DNA from: Trinickia diaoshuihuensis
GTDB lineage: Bacteria > Pseudomonadota > Gammaproteobacteria > Burkholderiales > Burkholderiaceae
DNA: 64,000 nucleotides
Direction: 5' to 3'
Assembly (NCBI RefSeq): GCF_003390925.1
Contig: NZ_QUBS01000027.1
Coordinates: 182,963 to 246,962 of the forward strand
How positions within the stretch are numbered: position 1 is the first letter of the stretch; every line of letters starts with the position of its first letter. A program made the translations under genes and the position numbers. Under the pieces are notes generated by a model that saw only the letters and a list, made by a program, of their open reading frames with translations, was not told the origin of the DNA and made no database searches. This document shows positions 36,618 to 48,849 of this stretch, in pieces.

Positions 36618-37670
36618 ATGGTGGCGCGCGTGCAAGCCGGTCCGGCGAGGACGACGCAAGTGGCGATCGTCGCGTTGCCGCCCGTGTCGATGTCGGGCCT
36701 CGCCCCGATCGTCGATGCGCTGCGCCTGGCCAACGAGATCGACGGCCGTGCGCTCTACCACTGGCGCGTGCTGTCTTGGGACGGGCGTGCCGTGCCGCTC
36801 GCGGGCGGCGCCACGCTGCCGGCCGACGATGCCTTCGGCGACGGGCTGTCGTGCGACTGGCTCATCGTGTTGGCCGAGCGCTTTCAACAATTCGCCGATT
36901 ACCGGCTCTTTCTCGCATCGCTCGCGCGCGTCGGGCAACGCACGCCGCTCGTCACCGGCATCCATCACGGCGTGTGGTGGCTCGCGATGGCGGGGCAGTT
37001 GTCCGGCTACCGCGTCAGCGTGAACTGGGAAACGTACCAGCAGTTCGCGGAGCAATTCGAGCGCTCGATCGTGACCCAGCAGATCTTCGAAATCGACCGC
37101 GATCGCGCTACGTGCGCGGGCGGCCTGGCCAGCGTCGATTTCATGCTCGCCATGATCGCGCGCGAACAAGGTCCCGAACTCGCCGAGCGCATCGCCGATG
37201 CACTGGGCGTGGGTGTCCTGCGCTCGGGCGAGGAGCGCCAACGCATCCCGTACGTGACCGCGCCCGGCGAGCGGCATCCGCGTTTGAACGACGCCCTGCA
37301 ACTGATGGAGGCGAACATCGAGGACCCTTTGACGACGGACGACATCGCCAATCTCGTCGGCGTCTCGCGCCGGCAGCTCGAGCGGCTGTTCCGCCAGTAT
37401 CTGGGCTCGATGCCGTCGAAGTATTACCTCGGCTTGCGGCTCGCCAAGGCGCGCATGCAATTGCAGCGAACGAGCAAGTCGATCGTGCAGGTGAGTCTCG
37501 CGTGCGGATTTTCGTCGGCCGCGCACTTTTCGAATGCCTACCGCGAGCGTTTCGGCGTGACGCCGCGCGAGGAGCGCCGCAACTGGATCGCCAAACAGCA
37601 CGGAGCAGGCGTGGCTTATGCGGGCGAACCTCGCGCGGGCGCACTGATCGAGCCGCCCGATCGCGACTGA
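36618..37670 (+). CDS. argR: ArgR-type AraC/GlxA regulator of arginine catabolism
   Basis: 350 residues. An N-terminal DJ-1/PfpI-like sensor domain (about 10-200, 'VAIVALPPVSMSGLAPIVDALRLAN') is joined to a C-terminal AraC DNA-binding domain (about 225-330, 'TTDDIANLVGVSRRQLERLFRQYLGSMPSKYYLGLRLAKAR'). This architecture, and the position between the transporter and the ast genes, match ArgR of Pseudomonas aeruginosa, which activates the aot and aru operons in response to arginine. It is unrelated to the enterobacterial ArgR repressor. Confidence 0.9.
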   Translation: MVARVQAGPARTTQVAIVALPPVSMSGLAPIVDALRLANEIDGRALYHWRVLSWDGRAVPLAGGATLPADDAFGDGLSCDWLIVLAERFQQFADYRLFLASLARVGQRTPLVTGIHHGVWWLAMAGQLSGYRVSVNWETYQQFAEQFERSIVTQQIFEIDRDRATCAGGLASVDFMLAMIAREQGPELAERIADALGVGVLRSGEERQRIPYVTAPGERHPRLNDALQLMEANIEDPLTTDDIANLVGVSRRQLERLFRQYLGSMPSKYYLGLRLAKARMQLQRTSKSIVQVSLACGFSSAAHFSNAYRERFGVTPREERRNWIAKQHGAGVAYAGEPRAGALIEPPDRD

Positions 37671-37808
37671 CGAACGCGATAGATCGCGTCGCGCCCACGC
37701 AAGACGCCGCGACGATCCTTTTCTAAACTAACGTTTATTGCCCTGGCAAGTGACCCGGTACCTCGGAGCGGGTCGAAGGGGCGCCCACTCATCCCCAGAG
37801 GACCCGCC

Positions 37809-39044
37809 ATGAACGATATCGCAGTGAACCGCCAGACTTTCGACGAAGTCATGGTGCCGGTATTTTCGCCCGCCTCCTTCGTGCCGGCTCGCGGCAAAGG
37901 TTCGCGCGTTTGGGATACGCAGGGCCGCGATTACGTCGACTTCACGGGCGGTATCGCCGTGACGGGGCTGGGACACGCGCATCCGGAACTCGTACGCGTG
38001 CTGCAAAGCCAGGGCGAGACGTTGTGGCACGTCAGCAACGCCTATACGAACGAGCCGGTCTTGCGTCTGGCCAAGCGGCTCGAATCGCTGACGTTCGCCG
38101 ATCGCGCGTTCTTCGCCAACTCGGGCGCCGAGGCCAACGAAGCCGCGCTCAAGCTCGCCCGCCGCGTTGCGATCGAGCGCCACGGCCCGGAAAAAATCGA
38201 AATCGTGTCGTTCAAACAATCGTTCCACGGCCGCACCTTCTTTACGGTCAGCGTGGGCGGTCAACCTAAATATGCCGAGGGTTTCGGTCCGGTACCGGCC
38301 GGCATCGTTCATCTGGCGTACAACGACATCGAGGCGGCGCGCGCGGCGATCGGCCCGAAGACGTGCGCGGTGATCGTCGAGCCGATCCAGGGCGAGGGCG
38401 GCGTCATTCCGGCCGACCCGGCGTTCTTGCGCGCGCTGCGCGAAGCCTGCGACGCGCACGGCGCGCTGCTCATTTTCGACGAAGTGCAAACGGGCGTCGG
38501 CCGCACGGGCGCGTTCTACGCGTATATGGACACGGGCGTCACGCCCGACATCCTGACGACGGCCAAGGCGCTCGGCAATGGTTTCCCGATCGGCGCGATG
38601 CTGACGACCAACGAGATCGCCGCGCATTTCAAGGTCGGCGTGCACGGCACGACCTACGGCGGCAATCCGCTCGGCGCGGCCGTGGCCGATAAGGTCGTCG
38701 AACTCGTCAGCGATCCGGCGTTGCTCGAAGGCGTCAAGCAACGCGGCGCGCAGATCACGGCCAAGCTCGGCGAAATCAACGGGCGCTTCGGCCTGTTCAA
38801 GCAAGTGCGCGGCAAGGGGCTCTTGATCGGCGCCGAATTGACGGCGGCCTACGAAGGCCGCGCGAAAGACTTCGTGAACGCGGCGGCCGCGCACGGCGTG
38901 ATGCTGTTGATCGCGGGCCCGAACGTGCTGCGCTTCGCGCCTTCGCTCGTGATCCCGGAGGAGGACCTGAACGAGGGCTTCGCACGGCTCGTGAAAGCGA
39001 TCGAGGAAGTCGTCGGCGCCACGGCGGACGCGCAATCCCGCTGA
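37809..39044 (+). CDS. astC: succinylornithine/acetylornithine aminotransferase
   Basis: In the AST pathway AstC transfers the amino group of succinylornithine to 2-oxoglutarate, giving succinylglutamate semialdehyde. 411 residues of a class III aminotransferase: '[19 protein letters not shown]', '[13 protein letters not shown]', '[15 protein letters not shown]' and PLP lysine Lys253 in '[14 protein letters not shown]'. GAGGA precedes the ATG. It is the first gene of the ast (aru) operon, 138 bases after argR. Confidence 0.95.
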   Translation: MNDIAVNRQTFDEVMVPVFSPASFVPARGKGSRVWDTQGRDYVDFTGGIAVTGLGHAHPELVRVLQSQGETLWHVSNAYTNEPVLRLAKRLESLTFADRAFFANSGAEANEAALKLARRVAIERHGPEKIEIVSFKQSFHGRTFFTVSVGGQPKYAEGFGPVPAGIVHLAYNDIEAARAAIGPKTCAVIVEPIQGEGGVIPADPAFLRALREACDAHGALLIFDEVQTGVGRTGAFYAYMDTGVTPDILTTAKALGNGFPIGAMLTTNEIAAHFKVGVHGTTYGGNPLGAAVADKVVELVSDPALLEGVKQRGAQITAKLGEINGRFGLFKQVRGKGLLIGAELTAAYEGRAKDFVNAAAAHGVMLLIAGPNVLRFAPSLVIPEEDLNEGFARLVKAIEEVVGATADAQSR

Positions 39045-39072
39045 TCCTCGTGCAACGGCCAAGGAAACCACC

Positions 39073-40184
39073 ATGCTCTTCGTCCGCCCAGGCAGGCTTT
39101 CCGATCTCGATGCGCTCGCGCAGATGGCGCTTGCGGCCCGGCCCGTGTTGCATTCGCTGCCGCACGACCGCCGCGAGCTCGAAGCGCGCGTCGCGCTGTC
39201 CGAGGATTCGTTTCGCGCCGACGTCGACTTCCCGGGCGAGGAGTTCTATCTCTTCGTGCTCGAGGACAGCGCATCGGGCAAGCTGCTCGGCACCGCCAGC
39301 ATCGTCGCGGCCGCCGGCTATGCCGAACCGTTTTACGTCTTCCGCAACGATGCGCTGATCCATGCTTCGCGCGAGCTGCATGTCAATCGCAAGATCCACG
39401 CGCTCACGATGTCGCACGAGTTGACCGGAAAGAGCCGGCTCGCCGGCTTCTATATCGATCGCGCGGCGACGGGGGCCGGCGACGCCGCGGCACATTTGCT
39501 CTCTCGCGCGCGGATGATGTATATGGCCGCCAACCGGCGGCGCTTCACGCCGGAAGTCTTCTCGCTGCTACTCGGCGTCACCGATGAAGCCGGGACGTCG
39601 CCGTTCTGGGAAGCCGTGGGCCGCAAGTTTTTCGGGCGCGACTTCGCGCAAATCGAAATCGCGTCGGGCGGGCGCAGCCGCACGTTCATCGCCGAGGTGA
39701 TGCCCACGTATCCGCTGTATGTACCGCTGTTGCCCGAGCCGGCGCAGCGCGTGATCGGCGAGCCGGACGCGAAGGCGCTGCTGTCCTACGACATCCATCT
39801 CGAGGAAGGCTTCGAGCCCGATCGTTTCGTCGATATCTTCGATGCGGGTCCGGTGTTGACCGCGCAGATCGATCGCAGCGCCTGCGTCGTGTCGAACGAA
39901 ACGCGCACGGTACGCGAGGCCGGCAGCAAGAGCGCCGCGCATTCGCGTGCCTACCTCGTGTCGAGCCATCGCGCGGGCGACTTCCGCTGCGTCCTGGCCG
40001 ATCTGCCCGACGGCCGGGCGCTGGATGCCCCGCTCACGGGACCGGTACGCGCCGCGCTCGACGTCGTACACGGCGATACCGTACGCTGCGTGCCGCTGCA
40101 TCGCGGTGTGGGGAACGACGCCGGCGACGATGCAACCTTCGGCGCGCTCGCGGCCGACCAATCGAAACCTACCGGAGAGCAGCG

Positions 40185-40188
<4 letters not shown>
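39073..40188 (+). CDS. aruF: arginine/ornithine N-succinyltransferase, alpha subunit
   Basis: 371 residues of the AstA/AruF family. 'MLFVRPGRLSDLDALAQMA' and 'FYVFRNDALIHASRELHVNRKIHALTMSHELTGKSRLAGFYI' are hallmarks, on a GNAT-like fold. With AruG it succinylates the alpha-amino group of arginine (and ornithine) using succinyl-CoA. Burkholderia and Pseudomonas carry two homologous subunits where E. coli has one. It is separated from astC by 28 bases, and its stop overlaps the aruG start. Confidence 0.94.
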
Positions 40189-42699
<2,511 letters not shown>

Positions 42700-42719
42700 G
42701 GATAGATGAAGGATCGACG

Positions 42720-44060
42720 ATGCAAGCACGGGAAGCCAATTTCGACGGACTCGTAGGTCCGACGCACAACTACGCGGGGCTGTCGTTCGGCAACGTGGCG
42801 TCGCAAACGAACGAGAAATCGATCGCCAATCCGCTCGCCGCCGCCAAACAAGGTTTGCGCAAGATGAAGCAACTGGCCGACCTCGGCTTCTTGCAAGGCG
42901 TATTGCCGCCGCAAGAGCGGCCGTCGCTGCGGCTGCTGCGCGAACTCGGCTTCTCGGGCTCCGATGAGCGGGTGATCGAGCGCGCGGCCAAGGACGCGCC
43001 CGAGCTGCTCGCCGCGGCAAGTTCGGCCTCCGCGATGTGGACGGCCAACGCGGCCACGGTCAGCCCGTCGGCCGATACGCAAGATGGGCGCGTGCACTTC
43101 ACGCCGGCCAACCTGACGAGCAAGCTTCACCGCGCGATCGAGCACGAGGCGACGCGCCGCACGCTGTCGGCGATCTTCGCCGATCCGGCGCGCTTCGCCG
43201 TGCACGAGGCGTTGCCGGGCACCCCCGCGCTCGGCGACGAAGGCGCCGCGAACCATACGCGCTTTTGCGGGCAGTACGGCGAACGCGGCGTGGAGTTCTT
43301 CGTTTATGGGCGCAGCGAGTACCGGCGTGGCCCCGAACCCGTCAAGTATCCGGCGCGGCAGACGTTCGAAGCGAGCCGTGCCGTCGCGCAGCGGCATGGG
43401 CTGGGGGAGGAGAGTACCGTCTACGCGCAACAGCGTCCCGACGTCATCGACGCGGGTGTCTTTCATAACGACGTCATCGCGGTGGGCAACCGGCAAACGC
43501 TGTTTTGTCACGAGCGGGCATTCGTCGAACAAAGCGCCGTGTACGATCAGTTGCGCGCGCAACTAGCGCGCACGGGCGCGCAGTTGAACGTGATCGAGGT
43601 GCCCGATGCGCGAGTGAGCGTCGGCGATGCCGTGTCTTCGTATTTGTTCAATAGCCAGTTGCTGACACGGCCCGACGGACGCGACGTGCTCGTCGTTCCG
43701 CAGGAATGCCGCGAGAATCCGAACGTGGCGGCTTATCTCGACGATCTCGTCAGCGGGTCGGGGCCGATCGACGACGTGCTCGTGTTCGATTTGCGCGAAA
43801 GCATGAAAAACGGCGGTGGCCCCGCTTGCTTGCGCCTGCGTGTGGTGTTGACCGAGGCGGAACGTGGCGCCGTGGCGCCGGGCGTGTGGATCGACGATAC
43901 GCTGTTCGCGCGGCTCGATGCCTGGATCGGCAAACACTATCGCGACCGCCTCGCGCCGAGCGACCTCGCCGATCCGAGCTTGCTGCTCGAATCGCGCACC
44001 GCGCTCGACGAGTTGACGCAGATCCTGGGCCTCGGCTCGCTCTATGACTTTCAGCGCTGA
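42720..44060 (+). CDS. astB: N-succinylarginine dihydrolase
   Basis: AstB hydrolyses N-succinylarginine to succinylornithine, CO2 and two ammonia. 446 residues, the usual length. The start '[26 protein letters not shown]' and '[20 protein letters not shown]' are signatures of this amidinotransferase-fold enzyme. The catalytic cysteine is probably Cys370 in '[14 protein letters not shown]', with His in '[12 protein letters not shown]'. It starts 20 bases after astD and overlaps astE by 17 bases. Confidence 0.95.
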   Translation: MQAREANFDGLVGPTHNYAGLSFGNVASQTNEKSIANPLAAAKQGLRKMKQLADLGFLQGVLPPQERPSLRLLRELGFSGSDERVIERAAKDAPELLAAASSASAMWTANAATVSPSADTQDGRVHFTPANLTSKLHRAIEHEATRRTLSAIFADPARFAVHEALPGTPALGDEGAANHTRFCGQYGERGVEFFVYGRSEYRRGPEPVKYPARQTFEASRAVAQRHGLGEESTVYAQQRPDVIDAGVFHNDVIAVGNRQTLFCHERAFVEQSAVYDQLRAQLARTGAQLNVIEVPDARVSVGDAVSSYLFNSQLLTRPDGRDVLVVPQECRENPNVAAYLDDLVSGSGPIDDVLVFDLRESMKNGGGPACLRLRVVLTEAERGAVAPGVWIDDTLFARLDAWIGKHYRDRLAPSDLADPSLLLESRTALDELTQILGLGSLYDFQR

Positions 44061-45102
44061 GCCGGCGATGTTCGCCGATTTCCTGGCGTATACGTTGTCG
44101 GGCGCGCGCCCCGATCCCGGGCAGGCGCAGGGCGAGATCGCGGGCGGCGTGCGCTATCGGTGGCTCGACGACGGTGTCGTCGAGCTTACGCCGCACTTGC
44201 CGCGTGCGACCGGCGATAGGCAGCCCTTGCCGAGCGTGCTCGTCTCGGCCGGCGTGCATGGGGACGAAACGGCACCGATCGAGTTGCTCTCGCGGATGCT
44301 GGCCGATATCGCCCGCGGCGATCTGCCGCTGGCCTGCCGTTTGGGTGTGGTTTTAGGCAATGTGGCGGCCATGCGAGCCGGTTGCCGGTACCTCGACGAC
44401 GATCTGAACCGGCTATTTTGCGGACGGCACGCGCAACTCGGTGAGAGTCGCGAGGCGCCGCGCGCGCGCGCGCTCGAAGCGGCGGCCGCGCAATTCTTCG
44501 CGGACGCGTCCGGCGATGCGCGCTTGCGTTGGCATATCGACATGCATACGGCGATTCGAGCCTCGGTGTTCGAGCGCTTCGCGCTGCTGCCGCATACGGG
44601 CAACCCGCCTTCTCGCGCAATGTTCGAATGGCTGGCCCACGCGCGTATCGAAGCGGTATTGCTGCATACGGCAAAGGGCAATACCTATACGCATTTCACC
44701 GCGGAGTCGTTCGGGGCCAACGCCTGCACGCTCGAACTCGGCAAAGTGAGGCCGTTCGGCGAGAACGACTTGACGCGTTTCGCGGCGGCCGATGCGGCCG
44801 TGCGCGCGCTCGTCTCGGGTTCGGGCGAAGAGGACGCGGCACCGATGCCGCGCGTGTTCACCGTGATTGGCCAGATCACGAAGCATAGCGACGCGTTCGA
44901 GCTTTTCATGGCGGACGACGTCTCGAACTTCACGCCTTTCGCGCACGGCACCGTGCTCGCGCGAGACGGCGACTACCGGTATACGGTGACGCACGACGAA
45001 GAGCGAATCGTGTTCCCGAACCGTACCGTGAAGCCTGGATTGCGAGCGGGCCTGACCGTCGTCGAGATGACGCAAGAAACGTTGGCGGGGCTGCGGCGGT
45101 AA
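44044..45102 (+). CDS. astE: succinylglutamate desuccinylase
   Basis: AstE releases succinate and glutamate, ending the AST pathway. 352 residues of a zinc carboxypeptidase-like enzyme. '[21 protein letters not shown]' provides His72 and Glu75 as zinc ligands; a third histidine is in '[22 protein letters not shown]'. The start at 44044 lies inside astB; a second ATG at 44068 is also possible and would remove the overlap. It is the last gene of the operon. Confidence 0.93.
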   Translation: MTFSAEPAMFADFLAYTLSGARPDPGQAQGEIAGGVRYRWLDDGVVELTPHLPRATGDRQPLPSVLVSAGVHGDETAPIELLSRMLADIARGDLPLACRLGVVLGNVAAMRAGCRYLDDDLNRLFCGRHAQLGESREAPRARALEAAAAQFFADASGDARLRWHIDMHTAIRASVFERFALLPHTGNPPSRAMFEWLAHARIEAVLLHTAKGNTYTHFTAESFGANACTLELGKVRPFGENDLTRFAAADAAVRALVSGSGEEDAAPMPRVFTVIGQITKHSDAFELFMADDVSNFTPFAHGTVLARDGDYRYTVTHDEERIVFPNRTVKPGLRAGLTVVEMTQETLAGLRR

Positions 45103-45140
45103 GGGGTAAGGGGCGGCAACGCGCATCCCATGCTGCCCCG

Positions 45141-45154
45141 TTGACGCAAATCAA
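45141..45154 (+). promoter_or_regulatory. FNR/ANR-type box upstream of hsp20
   Basis: TTGACGCAAATCAA differs from the FNR consensus TTGAT-N4-ATCAA at one position. Its centre (45147.5) is 41.5 bases from a start site near 45189, and TACAGT at 45176-45181 sits where the -10 element should be, matching a class II FNR-activated promoter. The box is within the 151-base gap between astE and hsp20. Confidence 0.65.
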
Positions 45155-45194
45155 TGGCGCTTTTGCAGCGCGTCCTACAGTGAGTCAAGCGAAG

Positions 45195-45247
45195 TGCGTG
45201 GTGCCGGAAGGCGCGCACGCTCGCTTGTCCTCTTAACTTTAGGAGCG
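45195..45247 (+). promoter_or_regulatory. candidate ROSE-like RNA thermometer in the hsp20 leader
   Basis: Two successive hairpins: GTGCG...CGCAC with an inner GCC/GGC (about 45195-45219), then CGCT/AGCG plus CCT/AGG (45222-45247). The second hides the AGGAG ribosome binding site of hsp20. The strand opposite the ribosome binding site reads CTTGTCCT, close to the conserved segment of ROSE elements found before small heat-shock genes in proteobacteria. Seen in sequence; the thermometer role is inference. Confidence 0.45.
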
Positions 45248-45253
45248 AATGCA

Positions 45254-45691
45254 ATGAGCAATGTGACGCGTTACGACCCGTTCTCGATCGAATCGATTCC
45301 CGATCTGTTCCAAGGCTTTTTCCGTCCGATGCGTTCGTTGGCCTTGCATAACGGCGATATGCCGCTCGCGGACGTCAAGATCGACGTGACCGAATCGGAT
45401 ACCGCCTATACGGTGAAGGCCGAGATGCCGGGCGTCGACAAGAAGGACATCGATGTGAAGATCGACGGCAACGTTGTATCGATTAGCGCGAAAGCCGAGC
45501 GCAACAAGGAATTGAAAGAAGGCGAGCGCGTGATTCGCAGCGAGCGCTATTCGGGCATGATCAGCAGGTCGTTCTCGTTGGAGAGCGATATCGATGAAGC
45601 CGGCGCTGCCGCGAGCTATCAAGACGGCGTGCTCTCGCTGAGCCTGCCGAAGAAGACGACGACCGCGAAAAAGCATCTGCAAATCAACTGA
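45254..45691 (+). CDS. Hsp20/alpha-crystallin family small heat-shock protein
   Basis: 145 residues. The alpha-crystallin domain covers about 38-130 ('LADVKIDVTESDTAYTVKAEMPGVDKKDIDVKIDGNVVSISA'), ending in the 'DGVLSLSLPKK' strand, with a short tail. It is an ATP-independent holdase that binds unfolding proteins in the cytoplasm. The ATG at 45254 follows AGGAG at 45241-45245. Upstream lie an FNR-type box and a ROSE-like hairpin, which suggest control by low oxygen and by temperature. Hsp20 genes are prominent in the low-oxygen-activated locus described in Burkholderia cenocepacia. Confidence 0.95.
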   Translation: MSNVTRYDPFSIESIPDLFQGFFRPMRSLALHNGDMPLADVKIDVTESDTAYTVKAEMPGVDKKDIDVKIDGNVVSISAKAERNKELKEGERVIRSERYSGMISRSFSLESDIDEAGAAASYQDGVLSLSLPKKTTTAKKHLQIN

Positions 45692-45741
45692 GGTTTCGAA
45701 GCGGGTATGGGCGGCGGCGCGACCGGCGTCGCTGCCGCGCT

Positions 45742-47508
45742 TTAGCAAGTCGGACAGCGCGGCGTCAACACCGCCTCGAGTTTCGGATCCGGACGAAACA
45801 CCGTAATGCCCTTGAGCCGCGCTTTCCATGCGGCGAAGAGCAGCGTATCGACTTGCGCGTCGTAAGCGCCGGAGTCGATCGTCACGGTCTTCGAAATCGC
45901 CGCATCGACGAATGGCTGCAAAGCGGCCAGCATCGAGACATGCTCGAGCGCGCCGATCTCCCGCGCGCGGCGAAAGTAGCCGGGCAAAGGCGCTTGCGCG
46001 CCATATATCGCGTGGTAAAGCCGGTGCGCGTGATTCTCGACGCGATAGACGCGTGCCTCGCGACCGCCCAAGCGCACCGCGCGGCCATACACCCAATCGT
46101 AGGCAGGCTCGATACCGTTCGAACAGTTATCGGCCAACGCCAGACTGACGCTTCCGGTCGGGGCAAACGACAGCAAGTGGCTGTTGCGCAGACCGTGCCG
46201 GGCAATCGCGACTCGCACCGGCTCCGGCAGACGCGAACCAAAGCTACCGGGCGCGAGGTGGTAGGCGGCATCGAATAGCGGATAAGGACCGCGCTCGGCG
46301 GCGATCTCACTCGACGCCGCGTAGGCATGATCGCGTATGCAGGCAGCGATGCGAGCGGCGAGCGCGCGCGCGGGCGGCGCGTCGTAGGGCAAGCGCATCA
46401 TCGCGAGTGCATCGGCGAGACCGGTGACGCCCACGCCGATACGCCGCTTGGACAGCGCCTCGCGCGCTTGAGCCGCCAACGGCCAGCGTGTGGCGGTAAT
46501 GACGTTGTCGAGCAAGCGCACTTGCGTGCGTACTAGGCTGGCGAGCCGCGCGTAATCGAAGCATGGCTCGCCATCGGCGCCGAACGGGTGATGCACGAGC
46601 CGCGAGAGGTCGATCGGTCCGAGCACACAACTGCCCCATGCGGGTAACGGTTGTTCGCCGCAGGGATTGGTCGCGTCGATCGTTTCGATCGGCGCGAGGA
46701 CGTTCGCTGCGTTGATCGTGTCGATGAAAAGGAGCCCCGGTTCGGCGCTCTCGCGCGCGCATTCGACGATATCCCGCCACAACATGCGAGCGCCGATCTG
46801 CGTGTAGACGTAGGCGCCGTCCGCGCGCCGCGAAGACGCGGCACGCGGGCGGGTAGGCTTTGCGTGATGCGCGAGCGTCCACGGCGCATCGTCGGCGACC
46901 GCGCTCATGAAGGCATCGGTGACGGCAACGGATACGTTGAAGGTAGGCCAACGCGTCCTGCCGCGTTTGGCGCGCACGAACGCGACGAGATCGGGATGAT
47001 CGCAACGCAGTACCGCCATCTGAGCCCCATGCCGCGCGCCTGCGAACGTCAGCCGCCGGCATGCTTCGTCGAAGCGGTCGACGACCGGGCAGACACCGCC
47101 CGAGGACGACCCGGACTCGCCGAGCGCGGGCGCGATAGCCGAGAAATCGTAGCCCACGCCGCCGCCCATCGATAGCGTCGCGCGCGCATCGCTCAGCGCC
47201 CGTTCGATATCGTCCGCAAGCGCGACGCGTCGTTGCGGCGGGCATAACGGTTGGACGAAACAATTGACCATCGTCCCCGGTTGCGTTGTTCCGGCATTGG
47301 CCATGATGCGTCCGGCCCCGATCGCACCGCGGAGCATATTGCGGTAGAACCGGGCCGCGACGCGGTTGCGCAGCGGCTCGGGCTCCACGGCGGCGAGCGC
47401 GAGCGCGACGCGCCGGAAGACGTCGCGGCGATCGCTCTCGCCCGGGGCGAGATAGCGGTCGGCGAGCACGGAAGCGCAGATCGATTGCGCGGTGTCGCGG
47501 CGTGACAT
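45742..47508 (-). CDS. adenosylcobalamin-dependent (class II) ribonucleotide reductase, short form
   Basis: 588 residues of ribonucleotide reductase large-chain fold, class II (NrdJ/NrdZ-like). It makes deoxynucleotides using coenzyme B12 and needs no oxygen. Visible parts: 'GTMVNCFVQPL' with redox Cys83, 'SMGGGVGYDFSAIAP', 'NPCGEQPLPAWGSCVLG' with catalytic Cys283 and Glu285, 'FAPTGSVSLALADNCSNGIEPAYDWVYGR', and a C-terminal 'CPTC' (585-588) that would shuttle electrons. There is no ATP-cone and the N-terminus is short (about 65 residues before 'RIMANAGT'), so allosteric control may be reduced. It lies 47 bases downstream of the secreted-protein gene in one apparent transcript from the FNR-type box at 48363. 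Confidence 0.92.
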   Translation of the reverse strand: MSRRDTAQSICASVLADRYLAPGESDRRDVFRRVALALAAVEPEPLRNRVAARFYRNMLRGAIGAGRIMANAGTTQPGTMVNCFVQPLCPPQRRVALADDIERALSDARATLSMGGGVGYDFSAIAPALGESGSSSGGVCPVVDRFDEACRRLTFAGARHGAQMAVLRCDHPDLVAFVRAKRGRTRWPTFNVSVAVTDAFMSAVADDAPWTLAHHAKPTRPRAASSRRADGAYVYTQIGARMLWRDIVECARESAEPGLLFIDTINAANVLAPIETIDATNPCGEQPLPAWGSCVLGPIDLSRLVHHPFGADGEPCFDYARLASLVRTQVRLLDNVITATRWPLAAQAREALSKRRIGVGVTGLADALAMMRLPYDAPPARALAARIAACIRDHAYAASSEIAAERGPYPLFDAAYHLAPGSFGSRLPEPVRVAIARHGLRNSHLLSFAPTGSVSLALADNCSNGIEPAYDWVYGRAVRLGGREARVYRVENHAHRLYHAIYGAQAPLPGYFRRAREIGALEHVSMLAALQPFVDAAISKTVTIDSGAYDAQVDTLLFAAWKARLKGITVFRPDPKLEAVLTPRCPTC

Positions 47509-47555
47509 GGCTGCGGGCGGCGCTGGGCGAGAGGTCGATGACCGGCGCGTGTGCT

Positions 47556-48299
47556 TTATTGATCCGGCACGACGGCTAGCCATCCCTCCGGGCAATACGT
47601 GACATAGGGGTAGTACTGTCCGGCCGATTGGCAGTAGTACCAATAGGGGCTGGTCTCGTCGGGGCCATAGAGTACCTCGCCCGGGATGAAGGGATCCGGA
47701 TAGGGATAGACGGGCTGCGGATAGAAGTACCAAAGGCCGCCCACTACCCACCACCACCCGAAGCGTCCATCGTGGTGTGAGTGATGCCAGCGGCCCCGGC
47801 GCCATACGCGTGCGTCTTGGTCGACGAAGCGATGCATATCGCCGCGATACGGAACTGGGACGGCACCGAGCGCGCGCGGCGCGCGCTCGATCGGTCCGCC
47901 CGGTACGACGTGCGGCGCGATGCCCGGCGCGTGCGGCCGATCGAACCGGGGCGCGGCTTGAGCGTTATCGCGCGGAGGATTGAGCTGGGGGCTGAACGAC
48001 GGATTGCCGCGCTGCGGCATCGCCGGAGCGGGCCCGCCCGGCTGCTGCACGAAGGCGGGGTTGCGAGGCGCATTGCCGGGCGCCATGCCTGGCACCATGC
48101 CGGGCAGCGGGCGCGTCACGCCGGCCGGAGGTGGCCCGGCCCCGGGCCCGCCCGGCCCCCTTTGACCCGGTGCGTGCGCTTCGGTATGCGGTCCGACGGC
48201 CGATTCGTGTCCGAGTGGCCGTTCCTGCGCGGGCGCGGCCCCCATGCCTGCGGCGGCGCTCCCGGCAATGACGAACGCAATGAAGGTCTTGGCGGACAT
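47556..48299 (-). CDS. secreted Pro/Gly-rich protein with aromatic C-terminal region
   Basis: 247 residues. The signal peptide ends near 'AAPAQE' (about 24). A low-complexity Pro/Gly/Ala/Met segment (25-145) is followed by a conserved-looking domain: 'GDMHRFVDQDARVWRRGRWHHSHHDG', 'WWWVVGGLWYFYPQPVYPYP' and 'YYCQSAGQYYPYVTYCPEGW' with two cysteines. This arrangement is common in uncharacterised exported proteins of Burkholderiales. It is first gene of a transcript with the B12 ribonucleotide reductase, behind an FNR-type box. It could be an envelope protein for low-oxygen conditions; function unknown. Confidence 0.75.
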   Translation of the reverse strand: MSAKTFIAFVIAGSAAAGMGAAPAQERPLGHESAVGPHTEAHAPGQRGPGGPGAGPPPAGVTRPLPGMVPGMAPGNAPRNPAFVQQPGGPAPAMPQRGNPSFSPQLNPPRDNAQAAPRFDRPHAPGIAPHVVPGGPIERAPRALGAVPVPYRGDMHRFVDQDARVWRRGRWHHSHHDGRFGWWWVVGGLWYFYPQPVYPYPDPFIPGEVLYGPDETSPYWYYCQSAGQYYPYVTYCPEGWLAVVPDQ

Positions 48300-48362
48300 G
48301 ACACTCTCCCTGCAAACAGCGGTTGCCTCCCTTCCAGGATAGGCGCTGGCGCGAAACCGCGA

Positions 48363-48376
48363 TTGACGGCCGTCAA
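48363..48376. promoter_or_regulatory. FNR/ANR-type box between divergent genes
   Basis: TTGACGGCCGTCAA is a perfect palindrome of the FNR/ANR type, between 47556-48299 (leftward) and 48568-48819 (rightward). For the leftward gene, TATCCT at 48341-48336 lies at the -10 position expected for a site centred near -41.5. For the rightward gene the -10 is less obvious. Confidence 0.65.
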
Positions 48377-48567
48377 CGGCACGAGCGTGCGTGGCTTCCC
48401 GCCTATCGCCGGCGCTTGTAGTCCGGCGCCGACAAAGGGCGGCAACGCTTGACGCGATTCTCGGCAGCCGCTGATTTCTATCCGAAAGGCCGTTGCCGAT
48501 ACTGTGTTCAAGAGCGTGGCCGCCGGCATCGAGCGGGTCCGCCGGGCAACGAGTCAGGAGACGAGCG

Positions 48568-48819
48568 ATGGGTGCCGACAAGATTTCGCTACGGGCGCTG
48601 GTGGACAAGTGGCTTGCACCGACGATCGCTTCCCCCGCGCGCGTGCTTCGTACAGGCCGGATGGTCGGCAACCGTGCGCGCTATGTCTGCGTGGAGATGC
48701 GCGGGCGGGACGGCGTCCGTTCGATTTTTCTATTTCGCCATGGCGACGGTTCCTGGTGCGTGTACCCGCCCGCGCAGGCTCGACCGGCGATGTGTTGTGT
48801 CAGCGGCGGCATTCGCTGA
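48568..48819 (+). CDS. conserved small protein, function unknown
   Basis: 83 residues, soluble. 'KISLRALVDKWLAPTIASPARVLRTGR' is followed by 'RYVCVEMRGRDGVRSIFLFRHGDGSWCVYPP'. The start is well supported by AGGAG seven bases upstream. It has three cysteines near the C-terminus. Proteins of this outline seem to be restricted to Burkholderia relatives as far as I recall. It lies inside the FNR-box module, divergent from the secreted protein gene, and converges with the PEP synthase gene. I cannot assign a role. Confidence 0.7.
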   Translation: MGADKISLRALVDKWLAPTIASPARVLRTGRMVGNRARYVCVEMRGRDGVRSIFLFRHGDGSWCVYPPAQARPAMCCVSGGIR

Positions 48820-48849
48820 GCGCGCCCGTTACCGCCCCGTCCCTTCTCA

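Noticed and set aside
48449..48462. TTGACGCGATTCTC considered as a fourth FNR-type box
   Set aside because: The right half (TTCTC) does not match RTCAA.
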